Source: Alphaproteobacteria bacterium
Lineage (GTDB): Bacteria; Pseudomonadota; Alphaproteobacteria; Caulobacterales; Maricaulaceae
Reading direction: 5' to 3'
Length of the DNA stretch: 64,000 nt
Assembly: GCA_024742735.1 (NCBI GenBank)
Contig: JANSXV010000002.1
Location: 372,001-436,000 of the forward strand
The position numbers and the translations under genes are program-made. The first letter of the stretch is position 1. Every line of letters begins with the position of its first letter. Below the pieces are notes generated by a model that was given only the letters and a program-made list of their open reading frames with translations, was not told the origin of the DNA and searched no databases. Of the stretch, positions 17,631-26,579 are shown in pieces.

Positions 17631-20600
17631 ATGATCGTGAGTAATTGGGATAAAGAACGCCTCCTGCGTTCCTCCGTTCTCGCTGGCTTCGCCGCGGCGC
17701 TCTTCGCCACGGCCCCGGTGATGGCGCAGGAGCCCGAGCAGACTGACTCTGACGAAGAAGAGGAAGAAGCGGCCTCTTCTGGCGATGACCGCATCGTCGT
17801 CACCGGCTCGCGCCTGCGCCGCGACGAATTCTCTTCCGCAGCTCCGATCCAGGTGATCTCCGGCGACGTGTCGCGCGACATCGGCCTGGTCAGCCCGGAC
17901 GTGATCCTGCAGGACGCCACGGTCACCCAGGGCCAGCAGATCGACGGCTCGTTCGCCGGCTTCGTGCTGGACAACGGTCCGGGTTCGTCCACGGTTGACC
18001 TGCGTGGTCTGGGCGCGAACCGCAGCCTGATCCTCGTCAACGGCCGCCGCCTCGCCCCGTCGGGCGTGGAAGGCGCTCCGTCGTCTCCGAGCGTCAACGT
18101 GCTTCCCGGCACGATCGTCGATCGCTACGAGCTGCTGCTCGACGGCGCCTCCTCGGTTTACGGCTCCGACGCCGTGGCCGGCGTGGTCAACGTGATCCTT
18201 CAGCAGGACTTCGACGGCCTGGAAGTCAACGCCTTCACGTCCCAGACGGAAGACGGCGGCGCTGAACAGAACACCATCTCCGCTTCTTGGGGCATCAACT
18301 CCGACCGTGGTTTCGCCGGCTTCGCCATTGAATACCGCACCCAGGAGAACCAGCAGCGCCGTGACCGCGACTGGTCCAGCACCTGCCTGCAGGACGTTGA
18401 AATCACCGAAACCGGCGAAATCCGCACCCTGCGTCTGGACGACAATTTCGGCAACGACCTCATGCCGCCGACGGTGTGCGAACGTCCGCGCCTGGTCGGC
18501 CGCGTGTCCGTTCCGATCCTGGGCTCTGTCTACGCCAACAGCGAGGCCAACTTCCTGGCCCCGAACGGCAACCTCTATCCGGGCTTCTCGGAGTCGAACT
18601 ACCTCTCGATCGGCGGCCAGGGCGGCACCATCGGTATCGATTCCAACGGCGACGGCGTGAACGACGTGCTGTTCGACGACTACACGCCGAACGGCAGCCA
18701 GGAGTGGCTGTCCGGTGATGTCCTGCCGGAGAACGAGAACTTCAACTTCTTCACCTACGGCGAATACGAGAGCGACCTCTTCGGTGGAACCACCTTCTTC
18801 TACGAGGCGCTCTATTCGAACCTCCAGGTCCGTCAGAACGGCGTGGGGAGCGGCGGCGCCGCCCAGCTCTTCCCGACGGTTCCGGGCAGCAACCCTTACA
18901 ACATCTGTAACCCGAACGGGTTCGGCGTGGATTGCGGTGTTGCGTTCGATAACTTCTTCCTGAGCCAGGCCTATTCCGACAACTTCCAGCGTATCGTCGG
19001 TGCGCCGTCTGCGGCCTTCTTCGGGGCTTTCGCCTCCGGTCCGATCGGCCCGCAAGACGTTGTTCCTATCGTCCGCGTTCAGGGCGACCGGAACACCACG
19101 AATGTGGAGATCGCCCAGACCCGCATGCTGACGGGTTTCCGCGGCGATCTGCCGTTTCTGAATTCCGGCCCGGTCCGCGACTGGCAATATGAAGTCACCT
19201 ACAGCTACTCGCGCTCCGTGGGTGACTCCAGCCGCATGGGTGTCCGCGATGACCTTCTGGCTTACTCTCTGAACACCTCGGCCATCGACCCGGCTACGGG
19301 CAACGTGGTCTGCGGTGAGGACACCAACGGCGACAACATCCCGGACGGTTTCGACCTGTCGGGCAATGCGTGCGTGCCGATCAACATGTTCGCTCCGAGC
19401 CTCTACAATGGCGGCGAAGCGGGTGACTTCGCGACCCAGGCGGAACGCGATTACGTGTTCGGCGACCGTTCGTTCAACACCATCTACGAGCAGTCGGTGT
19501 TCACCGCCTTCGCCAACGGTACGATCTTCGAGCTTCCGGCCGGTGAAGTGCCGCTGGCCATCGGCTTCGAGTATCGCGAAGACGTCATCGAATCGAACGC
19601 CTCCGACATCGCCGCTCGCGGCCTGCTGTTCGGGTTCTTCCAGGACTCCGGCGCCTCGGGCTCCAAGGACCTGTATGAAGGCTTCGCCGAAGTCGAGCTG
19701 CCGATCTTCGCCGGTCAGCCGTTCGCCTACGAGGCCAACCTGAACCTGTCCGCGCGCTACACCGAAGAAGAGTTCTTCGGTTCGGCCTGGACCTGGTCGG
19801 CCAAGGGCGACTATCGTCCGGTCGAATGGCTGCTGCTTCGCGGCACGGCCGGCACGTCGTTCCGCGCGCCGAACGTGCGGGAGCAGTTTGTCGCCGCCCA
19901 GTCGGGCTTCAACAACGCGCTCGGCGATCCCTGCCTGGTACCGCAGGCGGCCTACACGTCCGATCCGCTGAATCCGGCCGCTGGCTCCACCTATGACCCG
20001 ACGGCTGATCCGCGTGATCCGCAGACGTTGGAGAACTGCCGCCTGGCCGGTCTCGATCCGACCACGTTCGGCGTCGTGAATGGTACGCCCAGCGCGACGG
20101 GAACCGTGTCCGCGGAAGTCATCTTCGGCGGCACGACCGATATCGACCCGGAAACGTCCGTGTCGTTCTCCGGTGGTTTCGTGGTTGAACAGCCTTGGTT
20201 CGACCAGTTCGATCTGACCTTCGGTGCGACCTACTGGTCCATCGAGATCGAAGATGCGCTGATCGAGCCGAGCTCGCAGTTCATCGTGAACGACTGCTAC
20301 GTTCTGCAGCCGAACCAGTCCTCGGGCTTCTGCTCGCGGATCCAGCGTGGTCCCGATGGCTTCATCGACGTCGTGCGGGCTCAACCGATCAACCTGAACG
20401 AAGAGGTCCGCTCGGGCATCGACTTCAACATGCTGATCGAAGATGACTTCGTGCTGTTCGAACGGTCCCTGGACGTGTCGCTCGACCTGCGCGCGACGCA
20501 TCTGATGGAAGTCGAGACGCTGCTGATCGATGATGTCGGCAACTCGGACGTCGATGACTTCCTCGGGTCGTTCGGCTTCGCTGAATGGAACGGTCAGGCC

Positions 20601-20975
20601 ACCCTGGCGGCTCGCTTCGAGGACTTCCGCTTCACCTGGAACACGCGCTATATCGGCGAAGTGGGTCAGTTCGAGGAAGGCATCGATGCGTTCAGCAACG
20701 TGCCGGCCGGCGGTTCGTCGACCTGCCTGGGTGCTGCGTTCGGCGATGTCGACTGCCGTGACTATGCAGAGGCGGACGCCTACTTCCGCCACGACATGTC
20801 GGTGGCCTATGTCGCTGACACGTGGAACCTCGTCGTCGGCGTGCGGAACCTGCTGGACGAAGATCCGCCGTTCGTGAACTCGACCGAAGTGACGACCAAC
20901 GTGAACGCGCCGGTGGGCGTGGGCTACGACCTGCAAGGTCGCCGCTTCTTCGCTTCGATCTCGAAGCAATTCTAA
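17631..20975 (+). CDS. TonB-dependent outer membrane receptor
   Basis: A 1114-residue receptor for energy-dependent uptake of a large or scarce ligand. It has a signal peptide (to about residue 33, VMAQ), an acidic linker (DSDEEEEE), then 'DDRIVVTGSRLRR', the TonB-box-like start typical of this receptor class. The plug domain follows ('DLRGLGANRSLILVNGRRLAP', 'ASSVYGSDAVAGVVNVI' in pieces), and then a long barrel ending in phenylalanine (SISKQF). Two calcium-loop-like motifs, D337SNGDGVND and D564TNGDNIPDG, sit in predicted extracellular loops together with several cysteines. A secreted prolyl-oligopeptidase gene follows, so a peptide substrate is plausible. Codon usage is strongly biased, suggesting high expression. 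Confidence 0.95.
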   Translation: MIVSNWDKERLLRSSVLAGFAAALFATAPVMAQEPEQTDSDEEEEEAASSGDDRIVVTGSRLRRDEFSSAAPIQVISGDVSRDIGLVSPDVILQDATVTQGQQIDGSFAGFVLDNGPGSSTVDLRGLGANRSLILVNGRRLAPSGVEGAPSSPSVNVLPGTIVDRYELLLDGASSVYGSDAVAGVVNVILQQDFDGLEVNAFTSQTEDGGAEQNTISASWGINSDRGFAGFAIEYRTQENQQRRDRDWSSTCLQDVEITETGEIRTLRLDDNFGNDLMPPTVCERPRLVGRVSVPILGSVYANSEANFLAPNGNLYPGFSESNYLSIGGQGGTIGIDSNGDGVNDVLFDDYTPNGSQEWLSGDVLPENENFNFFTYGEYESDLFGGTTFFYEALYSNLQVRQNGVGSGGAAQLFPTVPGSNPYNICNPNGFGVDCGVAFDNFFLSQAYSDNFQRIVGAPSAAFFGAFASGPIGPQDVVPIVRVQGDRNTTNVEIAQTRMLTGFRGDLPFLNSGPVRDWQYEVTYSYSRSVGDSSRMGVRDDLLAYSLNTSAIDPATGNVVCGEDTNGDNIPDGFDLSGNACVPINMFAPSLYNGGEAGDFATQAERDYVFGDRSFNTIYEQSVFTAFANGTIFELPAGEVPLAIGFEYREDVIESNASDIAARGLLFGFFQDSGASGSKDLYEGFAEVELPIFAGQPFAYEANLNLSARYTEEEFFGSAWTWSAKGDYRPVEWLLLRGTAGTSFRAPNVREQFVAAQSGFNNALGDPCLVPQAAYTSDPLNPAAGSTYDPTADPRDPQTLENCRLAGLDPTTFGVVNGTPSATGTVSAEVIFGGTTDIDPETSVSFSGGFVVEQPWFDQFDLTFGATYWSIEIEDALIEPSSQFIVNDCYVLQPNQSSGFCSRIQRGPDGFIDVVRAQPINLNEEVRSGIDFNMLIEDDFVLFERSLDVSLDLRATHLMEVETLLIDDVGNSDVDDFLGSFGFAEWNGQATLAARFEDFRFTWNTRYIGEVGQFEEGIDAFSNVPAGGSSTCLGAAFGDVDCRDYAEADAYFRHDMSVAYVADTWNLVVGVRNLLDEDPPFVNSTEVTTNVNAPVGVGYDLQGRRFFASISKQF

Positions 20976-21027
20976 GACGTGATCGCTGACCCTGTTGTCG
21001 ACGGGGTCGGCGCTCACCCCTAAACTG

Positions 21028-21062
21028 ACGGCCCGGCGAGTGCATCGCCGGGCCGTTTTTTC
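21028..21062 (+). terminator. Intrinsic terminator of the TonB receptor gene
   Basis: A perfect 12-bp stem, acggcccggcga (21028-21039) against tcgccgggccgt (21045-21056), with a 5-base loop, is followed by TTTTTT. It separates the receptor from the downstream peptidase, though some read-through is possible because no clear promoter is visible in the 33 bases left. Confidence 0.92.
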
Positions 21063-21094
21063 GCCCAGGTACAAGTCCGTCTTGGAGACTGTCC

Positions 21095-23128
21095 ATGAAA
21101 CGCCTTCTGGCAACCTTGTCCGCCGGCTTCGCCATTCTTGGCCTCGCTGGCGCTCCGGCGCAGGCGCAAAGCGTCAACACGCCGCCTCTTGAAGCCTTCG
21201 CCACCTATTCGGCGATGTCGAACGTCTCGCTCTCGCCTGACGGTGAGCATATCGCCTTCATGCGCCTGCCTGCTCGCGATGCGAACTACATCATCGAAAT
21301 CTATGACATCGACAATCTCGATGGCCGCCCTGTGCGCCTCGGCGCGGAGCGGATGCAGATCACCGGCTTCAGCTGGGTCAGCGACGAGCATCTCTGGGTC
21401 AACTTCATCCAGCAGGTGCGCGACGACATCGAGGATGTGAACCGCGGCGTCTTCGCCAGCAAGCGGGCGATCGCGAACATCAATCCTCGCGAAGGCTGGA
21501 TTCAGCTGCCCGACGATGCCTCGCTCGTCTCGCGCCTGCCTGAATCGCCGGACGAGATCCTGATCTACACTGCGAACGTCAACCAGAATGAGAGCCTTGA
21601 GGGGCGCTCGCGTGTGGACGCCTTTACGCGGGACTTCGTCCGTTTCAACCTGAACACCGAGCGCCAGCGCCTTGTGTTGCGCGGCAATACGCGTCTGGGC
21701 GGCTTCCGGCTCGACCGGGACGGCGACATCCGTTTTGCGTCTGAAGTGAACGCCGGCAGCCGTGAAGTGATCTATTACTCGCGCGGCAAGGGCGAACGGG
21801 ACCAGTGGACCGAGTTTCTGCGCTTCTCGATCAACGACTATGAGCAGTATGGTCAGACCGGGATCAACTTCCTGGGCTTCGATCCGCTGAACCTGAACCA
21901 TGCGTTCGTCGCAGCGCACCGGGGTCAGGACACGCTGGGCGTTCATCTCATCGACGTGACGACCGGGGAGTTCCTCGAGACCGTGTTCCAGCATCCCGAT
22001 GTCGACGTTCTGGCGCCTGTGTTCACTCAGAATGTCGAATCGACGAATGAGCTCGCCGGTTTCGGCTTCTATCTCGATGGCGAGGTCGAGCGGGTTTACA
22101 TCGATGCGGACATGCAGGCGGTCCAGAACGCGGTTGACGCCGCTTTCCCGTCAACGCGAAACCGCATCCTGGATTGCTTTGAGGGCTGTTCGACGATGAT
22201 CGTCCAGACCCAGGGCGCCCGCGATCCCGGCACCTATTACCTGATCCGCAATGGTCGGGCCCAGGTGGTCGGCCGGGAGTATCCAGCGCTCGAGCCTGAG
22301 CAGCTCGGTGATATGGGCTTTGTGCGGTATCCCGCGCGGGACGGTCGCGAGATTCCCGGGATTCTCACCATGCCGGCCTTCGGCGAAGCGCCGTATCCGC
22401 TGGTGGTCCTGCCTCACGGCGGCCCCTGGGTCAGCGAGACCCACGCCTATGACGAGTGGACCCAGGTTCTTGCGAGCCATGGCTACATGGTCCTTCAGCC
22501 CCAGTATCGCGGCTCTGAAGGCTATGGCCTTGACCACTGGCTCGCCAGCTGGGGTCAGTGGGGCTACACCATGCAGGACGACAAGGACGACGGGGCCATG
22601 TTCCTGGTCGAGGAAGGTCTCGCCGACCCGGATCGGCTGGCCATGTTCGGCTGGTCGTATGGCGGGTATGCAGCTTTCGCGGCGACCGTGCGCACCGAGC
22701 AGATCTATCAGTGCTCCATCGCGGGGGCGGGGGTGAGCGACATCTCCCGTATCCAGGCGGACTTCACGCAGAACCGCATCAGCCGCCTGCTGATCCGTGA
22801 AGGCTATCGGGGGCTTGATCCGTCGGAGAACACTGCGGACGCCAACATTCCGATTCTGGTGATCCACGGCGAGGTCGATCAGCGGGTTCCGATCTTCCAT
22901 TCGGAGCGCATGGTTGACGGCCTTCAGGCCAACAACAAACCGTACCGCTATATCGTGCTGGAGGACGCCGACCACTTCTCCAATACGATCGACTTCGACA
23001 ATCAGATGATCCTCTACTCGGAGCTTCTGAACTGGCTGTCGGGTCCGTGCGGCATGGCGACGGAAGGCAATCAGCCGGGCCAGTATGCCTCGACGCTCGG
23101 CCAGCCTGTCTCGGCCAACATGCCGTAA
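21095..23128 (+). CDS. Secreted S9-family (prolyl oligopeptidase) peptidase
   Basis: A 677-residue serine peptidase with a signal peptide (MKRLLATLSAGFAILGLAGAP, cleaved near AQAQ), so it acts in the periplasm or outside. The N-terminal two thirds should form a beta-propeller that limits substrates to short peptides. The C-terminal alpha/beta-hydrolase domain has the nucleophile S521 in GWSYGGYA, D595 in HGEVDQRVP and H627 in DADHF, as well as the oxyanion region LPHGGPW. Lying directly after a TonB receptor, it probably degrades imported peptides (inference). A strong bidirectional terminator follows. Confidence 0.94.
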   Translation: MKRLLATLSAGFAILGLAGAPAQAQSVNTPPLEAFATYSAMSNVSLSPDGEHIAFMRLPARDANYIIEIYDIDNLDGRPVRLGAERMQITGFSWVSDEHLWVNFIQQVRDDIEDVNRGVFASKRAIANINPREGWIQLPDDASLVSRLPESPDEILIYTANVNQNESLEGRSRVDAFTRDFVRFNLNTERQRLVLRGNTRLGGFRLDRDGDIRFASEVNAGSREVIYYSRGKGERDQWTEFLRFSINDYEQYGQTGINFLGFDPLNLNHAFVAAHRGQDTLGVHLIDVTTGEFLETVFQHPDVDVLAPVFTQNVESTNELAGFGFYLDGEVERVYIDADMQAVQNAVDAAFPSTRNRILDCFEGCSTMIVQTQGARDPGTYYLIRNGRAQVVGREYPALEPEQLGDMGFVRYPARDGREIPGILTMPAFGEAPYPLVVLPHGGPWVSETHAYDEWTQVLASHGYMVLQPQYRGSEGYGLDHWLASWGQWGYTMQDDKDDGAMFLVEEGLADPDRLAMFGWSYGGYAAFAATVRTEQIYQCSIAGAGVSDISRIQADFTQNRISRLLIREGYRGLDPSENTADANIPILVIHGEVDQRVPIFHSERMVDGLQANNKPYRYIVLEDADHFSNTIDFDNQMILYSELLNWLSGPCGMATEGNQPGQYASTLGQPVSANMP

Positions 23129-23151
23129 TCTGGCGGCGGACAGCAGACAAC

Positions 23152-23190
23152 AAAAGGCCCGCCGCGCTTCAGCGCGGCGGGCTCCTTTTT
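23152..23190. terminator. Bidirectional terminator between the S9 peptidase and cpdR
   Basis: A 12-bp stem, gcccgccgcgct (23157-23168) against agcgcggcgggc (23171-23182), is flanked by AAAAGG on the left and TCCTTTTT on the right. It can serve both convergent genes. Confidence 0.87.
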
Positions 23191-23211
23191 GGGTCTCCGG
23201 CCCTGTTATTT

Positions 23212-23580
23212 TCAGGCCGCTTCCATCACCTTGGCCACCTCATCCACCAGATCGCGCAGGTGGAAGGGTTTGGACAGGACCTTGGCGTCCTTTGGAGCGT
23301 TCGAGCCCGCGTTCAGCGCCACGGCCGCGAAGCCCGTGATGAACATGATCTTCAGACCCGGATCGATCTCTGCGGCGCGGCGCGCCAGCTCGATCCCGTC
23401 CACGCCGGGCATTACGATGTCGGTCAGCAGAAGCTCGAAACGGCCCGGCGCTTCGCCGAGCGTGTCCAGCCCGTCTTCACCGTCGGCCACAGCCTCGACT
23501 TCATGTCCGGCGCGCGACAGCGCCTTGGCCAGAAAGTCCCGCATGGAATCGTCGTCTTCAGCGAGGAGAATGCGCGCCAT
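23212..23580 (-). CDS. cpdR: Single-domain response regulator CpdR
   Basis: CpdR is a receiver-only protein that, when unphosphorylated, primes the ClpXP protease at the cell pole. In Caulobacter this leads to destruction of CtrA, PdeA and other regulators under control of the CckA-ChpT relay. The 122-residue sequence is nearly full family consensus: ILLAEDDDSMR, phosphoacceptor D54 in LLLTDIVMPG, 'IMFITGFAAVALN', 'SNAPKDAKVLSKPFHLRDLV' (K104) and a C-terminal Ala-Ala. A purine-rich ribosome site (AAGGAAAGGGGG) precedes the ATG. Its presence is a strong hint of an alphaproteobacterium with a CtrA-controlled cell cycle. Confidence 0.95.
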   Translation of the reverse strand: MARILLAEDDDSMRDFLAKALSRAGHEVEAVADGEDGLDTLGEAPGRFELLLTDIVMPGVDGIELARRAAEIDPGLKIMFITGFAAVALNAGSNAPKDAKVLSKPFHLRDLVDEVAKVMEAA

Positions 23581-23720
23581 GGCCGCCCCCTTTCCTTCTT
23601 CTATCCACCATCATGGAGCGTACACGCTTCCGGTAAAGGTCTGCTGAACGTCCGCGGGGCCGTCTGCGTGCGGCGCACAGGCGCGTTGACGGGCCGCACG
23701 CAAGGGCGAACACTTGGCCC

Positions 23721-24608
23721 ATGACGCATTCCTCAGCCCACGATCTGGAGACCCTGAACGTCACCGCCTGCGACGAACCGGTGTGCGTCGCAGCGCCCCC
23801 GAAGCGCGCGTCCGCCTACATCTTCGCGTCTCCCCACTCCGGCCGGATCTATGCGGACCGCTTCGTGCGCGGCTGCCTGCCGCCCCTGAACATTCTGCGC
23901 CGGTCGGAGGACGCCTATGTAGACGCTCTGTTCGCCGACGCGCCGAGTCTGGGCGCGCCGTTGATCTGCGCGACTTTTCCAAGGGTGTTCGTCGATCCCA
24001 ACCGCGCTCGTGACGAGCTGGACCCGGACATGTTCGAAGAGCGGGCCTGCGTCCCCGGAGCCCAGGTCACCGCCAGGGCCGGCGCCGGGCTTGGGGTCAT
24101 CCCGCGCCTGGCCGCAGATGGGCGCGCCCTGTACGCCGGGAGAGTCAGCCAGGCCGAGCTGCACCACCGGCTGACGCAGTTCTACGACCCCTATCACGCC
24201 CGCCTGCGGGCCGAGGTGGAGGCGGTTCGCGCCACCTTCGGCGCGGCCTATGTCATCGACTGCCATTCCATGCCGGCCGCCAGCGCCCGCGGTGCGGATA
24301 TCGTGCTGGGGGACCGCTATGGAGCCTCCTGCTCGCGCGGCCTGGTGGCCCGGGCTGAAGCCCATTTCCGCGACCTTGGGTTCGCCGTTGTGCGCAACCG
24401 GCCTTACGCAGGCGGCTATACCACCGAGCATTACGGCCGGCCTGAAACGGGTGTGGAGGCGCTTCAGATCGAGATCAATCGCGGCCTTTATCTCCATGAG
24501 GCGGACGTGCGTCCCGCGTCCGGCTTGCAACCGCTCCGCCGGGCGCTGGCTGACTGGATGGACCGCATGCTTCAGGATGAGCGGCCCCAACGGATCGCAG
24601 CAGAGTAA
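23721..24608 (+). CDS. N-formylglutamate amidohydrolase family enzyme
   Basis: A 295-residue zinc hydrolase of the FGase family, which releases formate from N-formyl-L-glutamate in histidine breakdown or acts on related N-formyl amino acids. The family motifs are visible: 'FASPHSGRIYADRF' with its histidine, 'FVDPNRARDELDPDMFE', 'VIDCHSMP', 'NRPYAGGYTTEHYGRP' and 'ALQIEINRGLYL'. No other hut genes are nearby, so the cellular substrate is uncertain. It is divergent from cpdR across a 140-bp spacer, an arrangement also known from Caulobacter relatives. Confidence 0.92.
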   Translation: MTHSSAHDLETLNVTACDEPVCVAAPPKRASAYIFASPHSGRIYADRFVRGCLPPLNILRRSEDAYVDALFADAPSLGAPLICATFPRVFVDPNRARDELDPDMFEERACVPGAQVTARAGAGLGVIPRLAADGRALYAGRVSQAELHHRLTQFYDPYHARLRAEVEAVRATFGAAYVIDCHSMPAASARGADIVLGDRYGASCSRGLVARAEAHFRDLGFAVVRNRPYAGGYTTEHYGRPETGVEALQIEINRGLYLHEADVRPASGLQPLRRALADWMDRMLQDERPQRIAAE

Positions 24609-24739
24609 GCGCGGGCGCCTCGCTGAGTGTACGTGTTCACTTGTGGGGCGAATGGAAATAAACATATATTTCATGCGCCGAAGAAATGGCGATTCATCCG
24701 GACATTGGAGAGGTCCGGGCAGAGTTTGAGGATTTGGCC

Positions 24740-25132
24740 ATGACGAATGCGATTGATCATCACGTGGGAAAGCGTATCCGCCGCCGCCGCCGCTTGCTGG
24801 GCCTGACCCAGCAACAGCTGGCTGAGGCGGTGGGGATCCGGTTCCAGCAAATTCAGAAATACGAAAGCGGCGCCAACCGCGTCAGCGCCAGCCGCCTGTT
24901 CGAGATCGCCGAGGCGCTCGACGTGCCGGTGCAATATTTCTACGACGGCATTCAGGCGAGCGGCGCGTCCGCCGTTCCCGAAGGCGAGCACATCGCGCCC
25001 GATATCCTGTCGCAGAAGGAAACGCTCGATCTGATCCGGGCGTATTACAAGCTTAATGAGCGTCCGCGCCGCCGCCTCCTTGAGCTGGCGCGCTCCCTTG
25101 ATCCTGAGAGCAAGGGCGACACCGCCGCGTGA
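24740..25132 (+). CDS. XRE-family helix-turn-helix regulator
   Basis: A 130-residue DNA-binding protein. The HTH domain (about 8-66) reads 'GKRIRRRRRLLGLTQQQLAE' then 'GIRFQQIQKYESGANRVSASRLFEIAEALDVP', which is the widespread alphaproteobacterial group that includes rhizobial PraR. The C-terminal part (about 95-125) is basic and helical. I prefer the ATG at 24740 because GAGG (24728-24731) lies 8 bases ahead. An in-frame start at 24686 has no such site. The upstream region (24640-24680) is notably AT-rich and may be its promoter. Its stop overlaps the hisN start (GTGA), so the two are co-translated. Confidence 0.9.
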   Translation: MTNAIDHHVGKRIRRRRRLLGLTQQQLAEAVGIRFQQIQKYESGANRVSASRLFEIAEALDVPVQYFYDGIQASGASAVPEGEHIAPDILSQKETLDLIRAYYKLNERPRRRLLELARSLDPESKGDTAA

Positions 25133-25935
25133 CCCTGCCTGACGCGCTTTCCGAGGCGCTGAGTTTTGCGGGCCGGCTTGCTGATGCGGGCCGGCCCGTC
25201 GCGCTTGAGCATTTCAGATCGGGCGCCGCCGCCGACAACAAGCACGCCGCCGGGTTCGACCCTGTCACCGCTGCAGATCGCGGCGTCGAGGCGGTCATCC
25301 GTGAGTTGCTTGCGGAGCATCGGCCCCGGGACGGCGTGATCGGGGAGGAGGGCGCGCCGTCACCGTCGCGCAGCGGTCTGACGTGGGTGATCGATCCCAT
25401 AGACGGAACGCGCGCCTTCATCGCCGGGCTGCCGACCTGGACCACGCTGATCGCGCTCCAGGATGAAACCGGTCCACTCATCTCGGTCATCGACCAGCCC
25501 TTCACCGGAGAGCGTTTCCTCGGGGCTGCAAACCGGGGCGCCTGGCTTGAACACCGAGGCGACCGCCGGCCGTTATCGGTCCGCGAAGGCGTGTCCGGGA
25601 TTTCTGACGCGATCCTCTCGACGACAGATCCGGGTCTGTTCGAGGGGCGCGAGGCGGACGCCTTCTCCGGCATCGCGGTCGCGGCCAAGGTCCGCCGCTA
25701 TGGTCTGGACGCCTACGCCTACGCCGCTCTCGCGCTGGGGGGAGTCGACCTCGTCGTGGAGAGCGGCTTGAAAGCCTGGGACGCTGCGGCGCTCATCCCG
25801 GTGGTCACCGGCGCGGGCGGCGTGGTCACCAGCTGGTCAGGCGGACCGTGCCATGGGGGCGGGCAAGTGGTCGCGGCGGCCACCCCGGCGCTTCACGCCG
25901 AGGCCTTGACCCATCTCGCCTCCGCCTCCGCCTAG
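25129..25935 (+). CDS. hisN: Histidinol-phosphatase, inositol-monophosphatase type
   Basis: An IMPase-fold phosphatase, 268 residues from a GTG start overlapping the XRE gene stop. Metal-binding motifs are intact: E73-E74 in VIGEEG, D89-P-I-D92-G-T and the C-terminal WDAAALIPVV. The 'HFRSGAAADNKHAAGFDPVTAADRGVEAVIRELL' arrangement is typical of HisN, the Mg-dependent histidinol-phosphate phosphatase of actinobacteria and alphaproteobacteria. Two other IMPase-fold enzymes occur in the window (cysQ and 57276-58046). Histidinol phosphate as substrate is inferred from similarity, as no his gene adjoins it. Confidence 0.83.
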   Translation: MTLPDALSEALSFAGRLADAGRPVALEHFRSGAAADNKHAAGFDPVTAADRGVEAVIRELLAEHRPRDGVIGEEGAPSPSRSGLTWVIDPIDGTRAFIAGLPTWTTLIALQDETGPLISVIDQPFTGERFLGAANRGAWLEHRGDRRPLSVREGVSGISDAILSTTDPGLFEGREADAFSGIAVAAKVRRYGLDAYAYAALALGGVDLVVESGLKAWDAAALIPVVTGAGGVVTSWSGGPCHGGGQVVAAATPALHAEALTHLASASA

Positions 25936-26579
25936 CGGCTGGTCTCCAGCACAGCTTCCTGCGGAACCGCCCCGAACCGGACTTCCACCGCGCCGCGCAG
26001 AGCGCGATCCTGAGGCCGGATGGTGATGACGTCTCCGAACACCGTTTCCACGGGCGCCTGCCGGCCGTCCTCATAGACGATGACCGCCTCCGGCGCGGCT
26101 TCGTCAAAACTGAATCGGACGGTCTCAAGGCGCGGCATGAACATGGCCCGCAAGCCCATAAGGCTGCGCATGGCGTTGCCGGCCTGGGCGATGGCGGTTT
26201 CAAGCTCGGCGATCGTGTAGGACTCGCGGGGCTCCCCGGCCAACGACAAACGCATGGAGACCGACGCTCCACCCTCCGGCGCATCCGTGAACAGGCGCTG
26301 GCCGGCTTCAAAGGCCTCCGGGGGAGGCGGTGTCGCCGCGCCGGCGGGATCGCGCTCGAGGACCTCGAACCCGTCCGCGGTTTCCACCCAGAACTGCGCG
26401 TCCGCACCGCCGCGCAGGCTTATCACATAGTCCAGCGCGAAGGCGCTGCGCTCATCGGCGGGCAGGGCGTGATAGTCGGTCCAGAACGGAAACACGCGCT
26501 CAAGCGGAACCGACCGCGCGTCCGGTCCGGGGGCATCCTGGGCTGCCAGGGCGAGGGCGATACACAGGGCGGCGATCAT
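25932..26579 (-). CDS. Exported hypothetical protein
   Basis: A 215-residue protein with a very short signal peptide (MIAALCIALALAAQ). The mature part opens with 'RVFPFWTDYHALPADERSAFALDYVI', has a helical middle and ends with beta strands ('GDVITIRPQDRALRGAVEVRF'). I recognise no family; the sequence looks like a conserved secreted protein of this lineage. Its start overlaps the stop of the upstream lipoprotein-methyltransferase gene by 4 bases, so the two are one transcriptional and translational unit. Its stop overlaps the hisN stop on the other strand. Confidence 0.68.
   Translation of the reverse strand: MIAALCIALALAAQDAPGPDARSVPLERVFPFWTDYHALPADERSAFALDYVISLRGGADAQFWVETADGFEVLERDPAGAATPPPPEAFEAGQRLFTDAPEGGASVSMRLSLAGEPRESYTIAELETAIAQAGNAMRSLMGLRAMFMPRLETVRFSFDEAAPEAVIVYEDGRQAPVETVFGDVITIRPQDRALRGAVEVRFGAVPQEAVLETSR

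Noticed and set aside
17553-21113. 1186-codon open frame antisense to the TonB receptor gene
   Set aside because: Same cause: strong GC bias at third positions of the receptor codons. It is longer than the receptor, but no domain, signal or ribosome site supports it.
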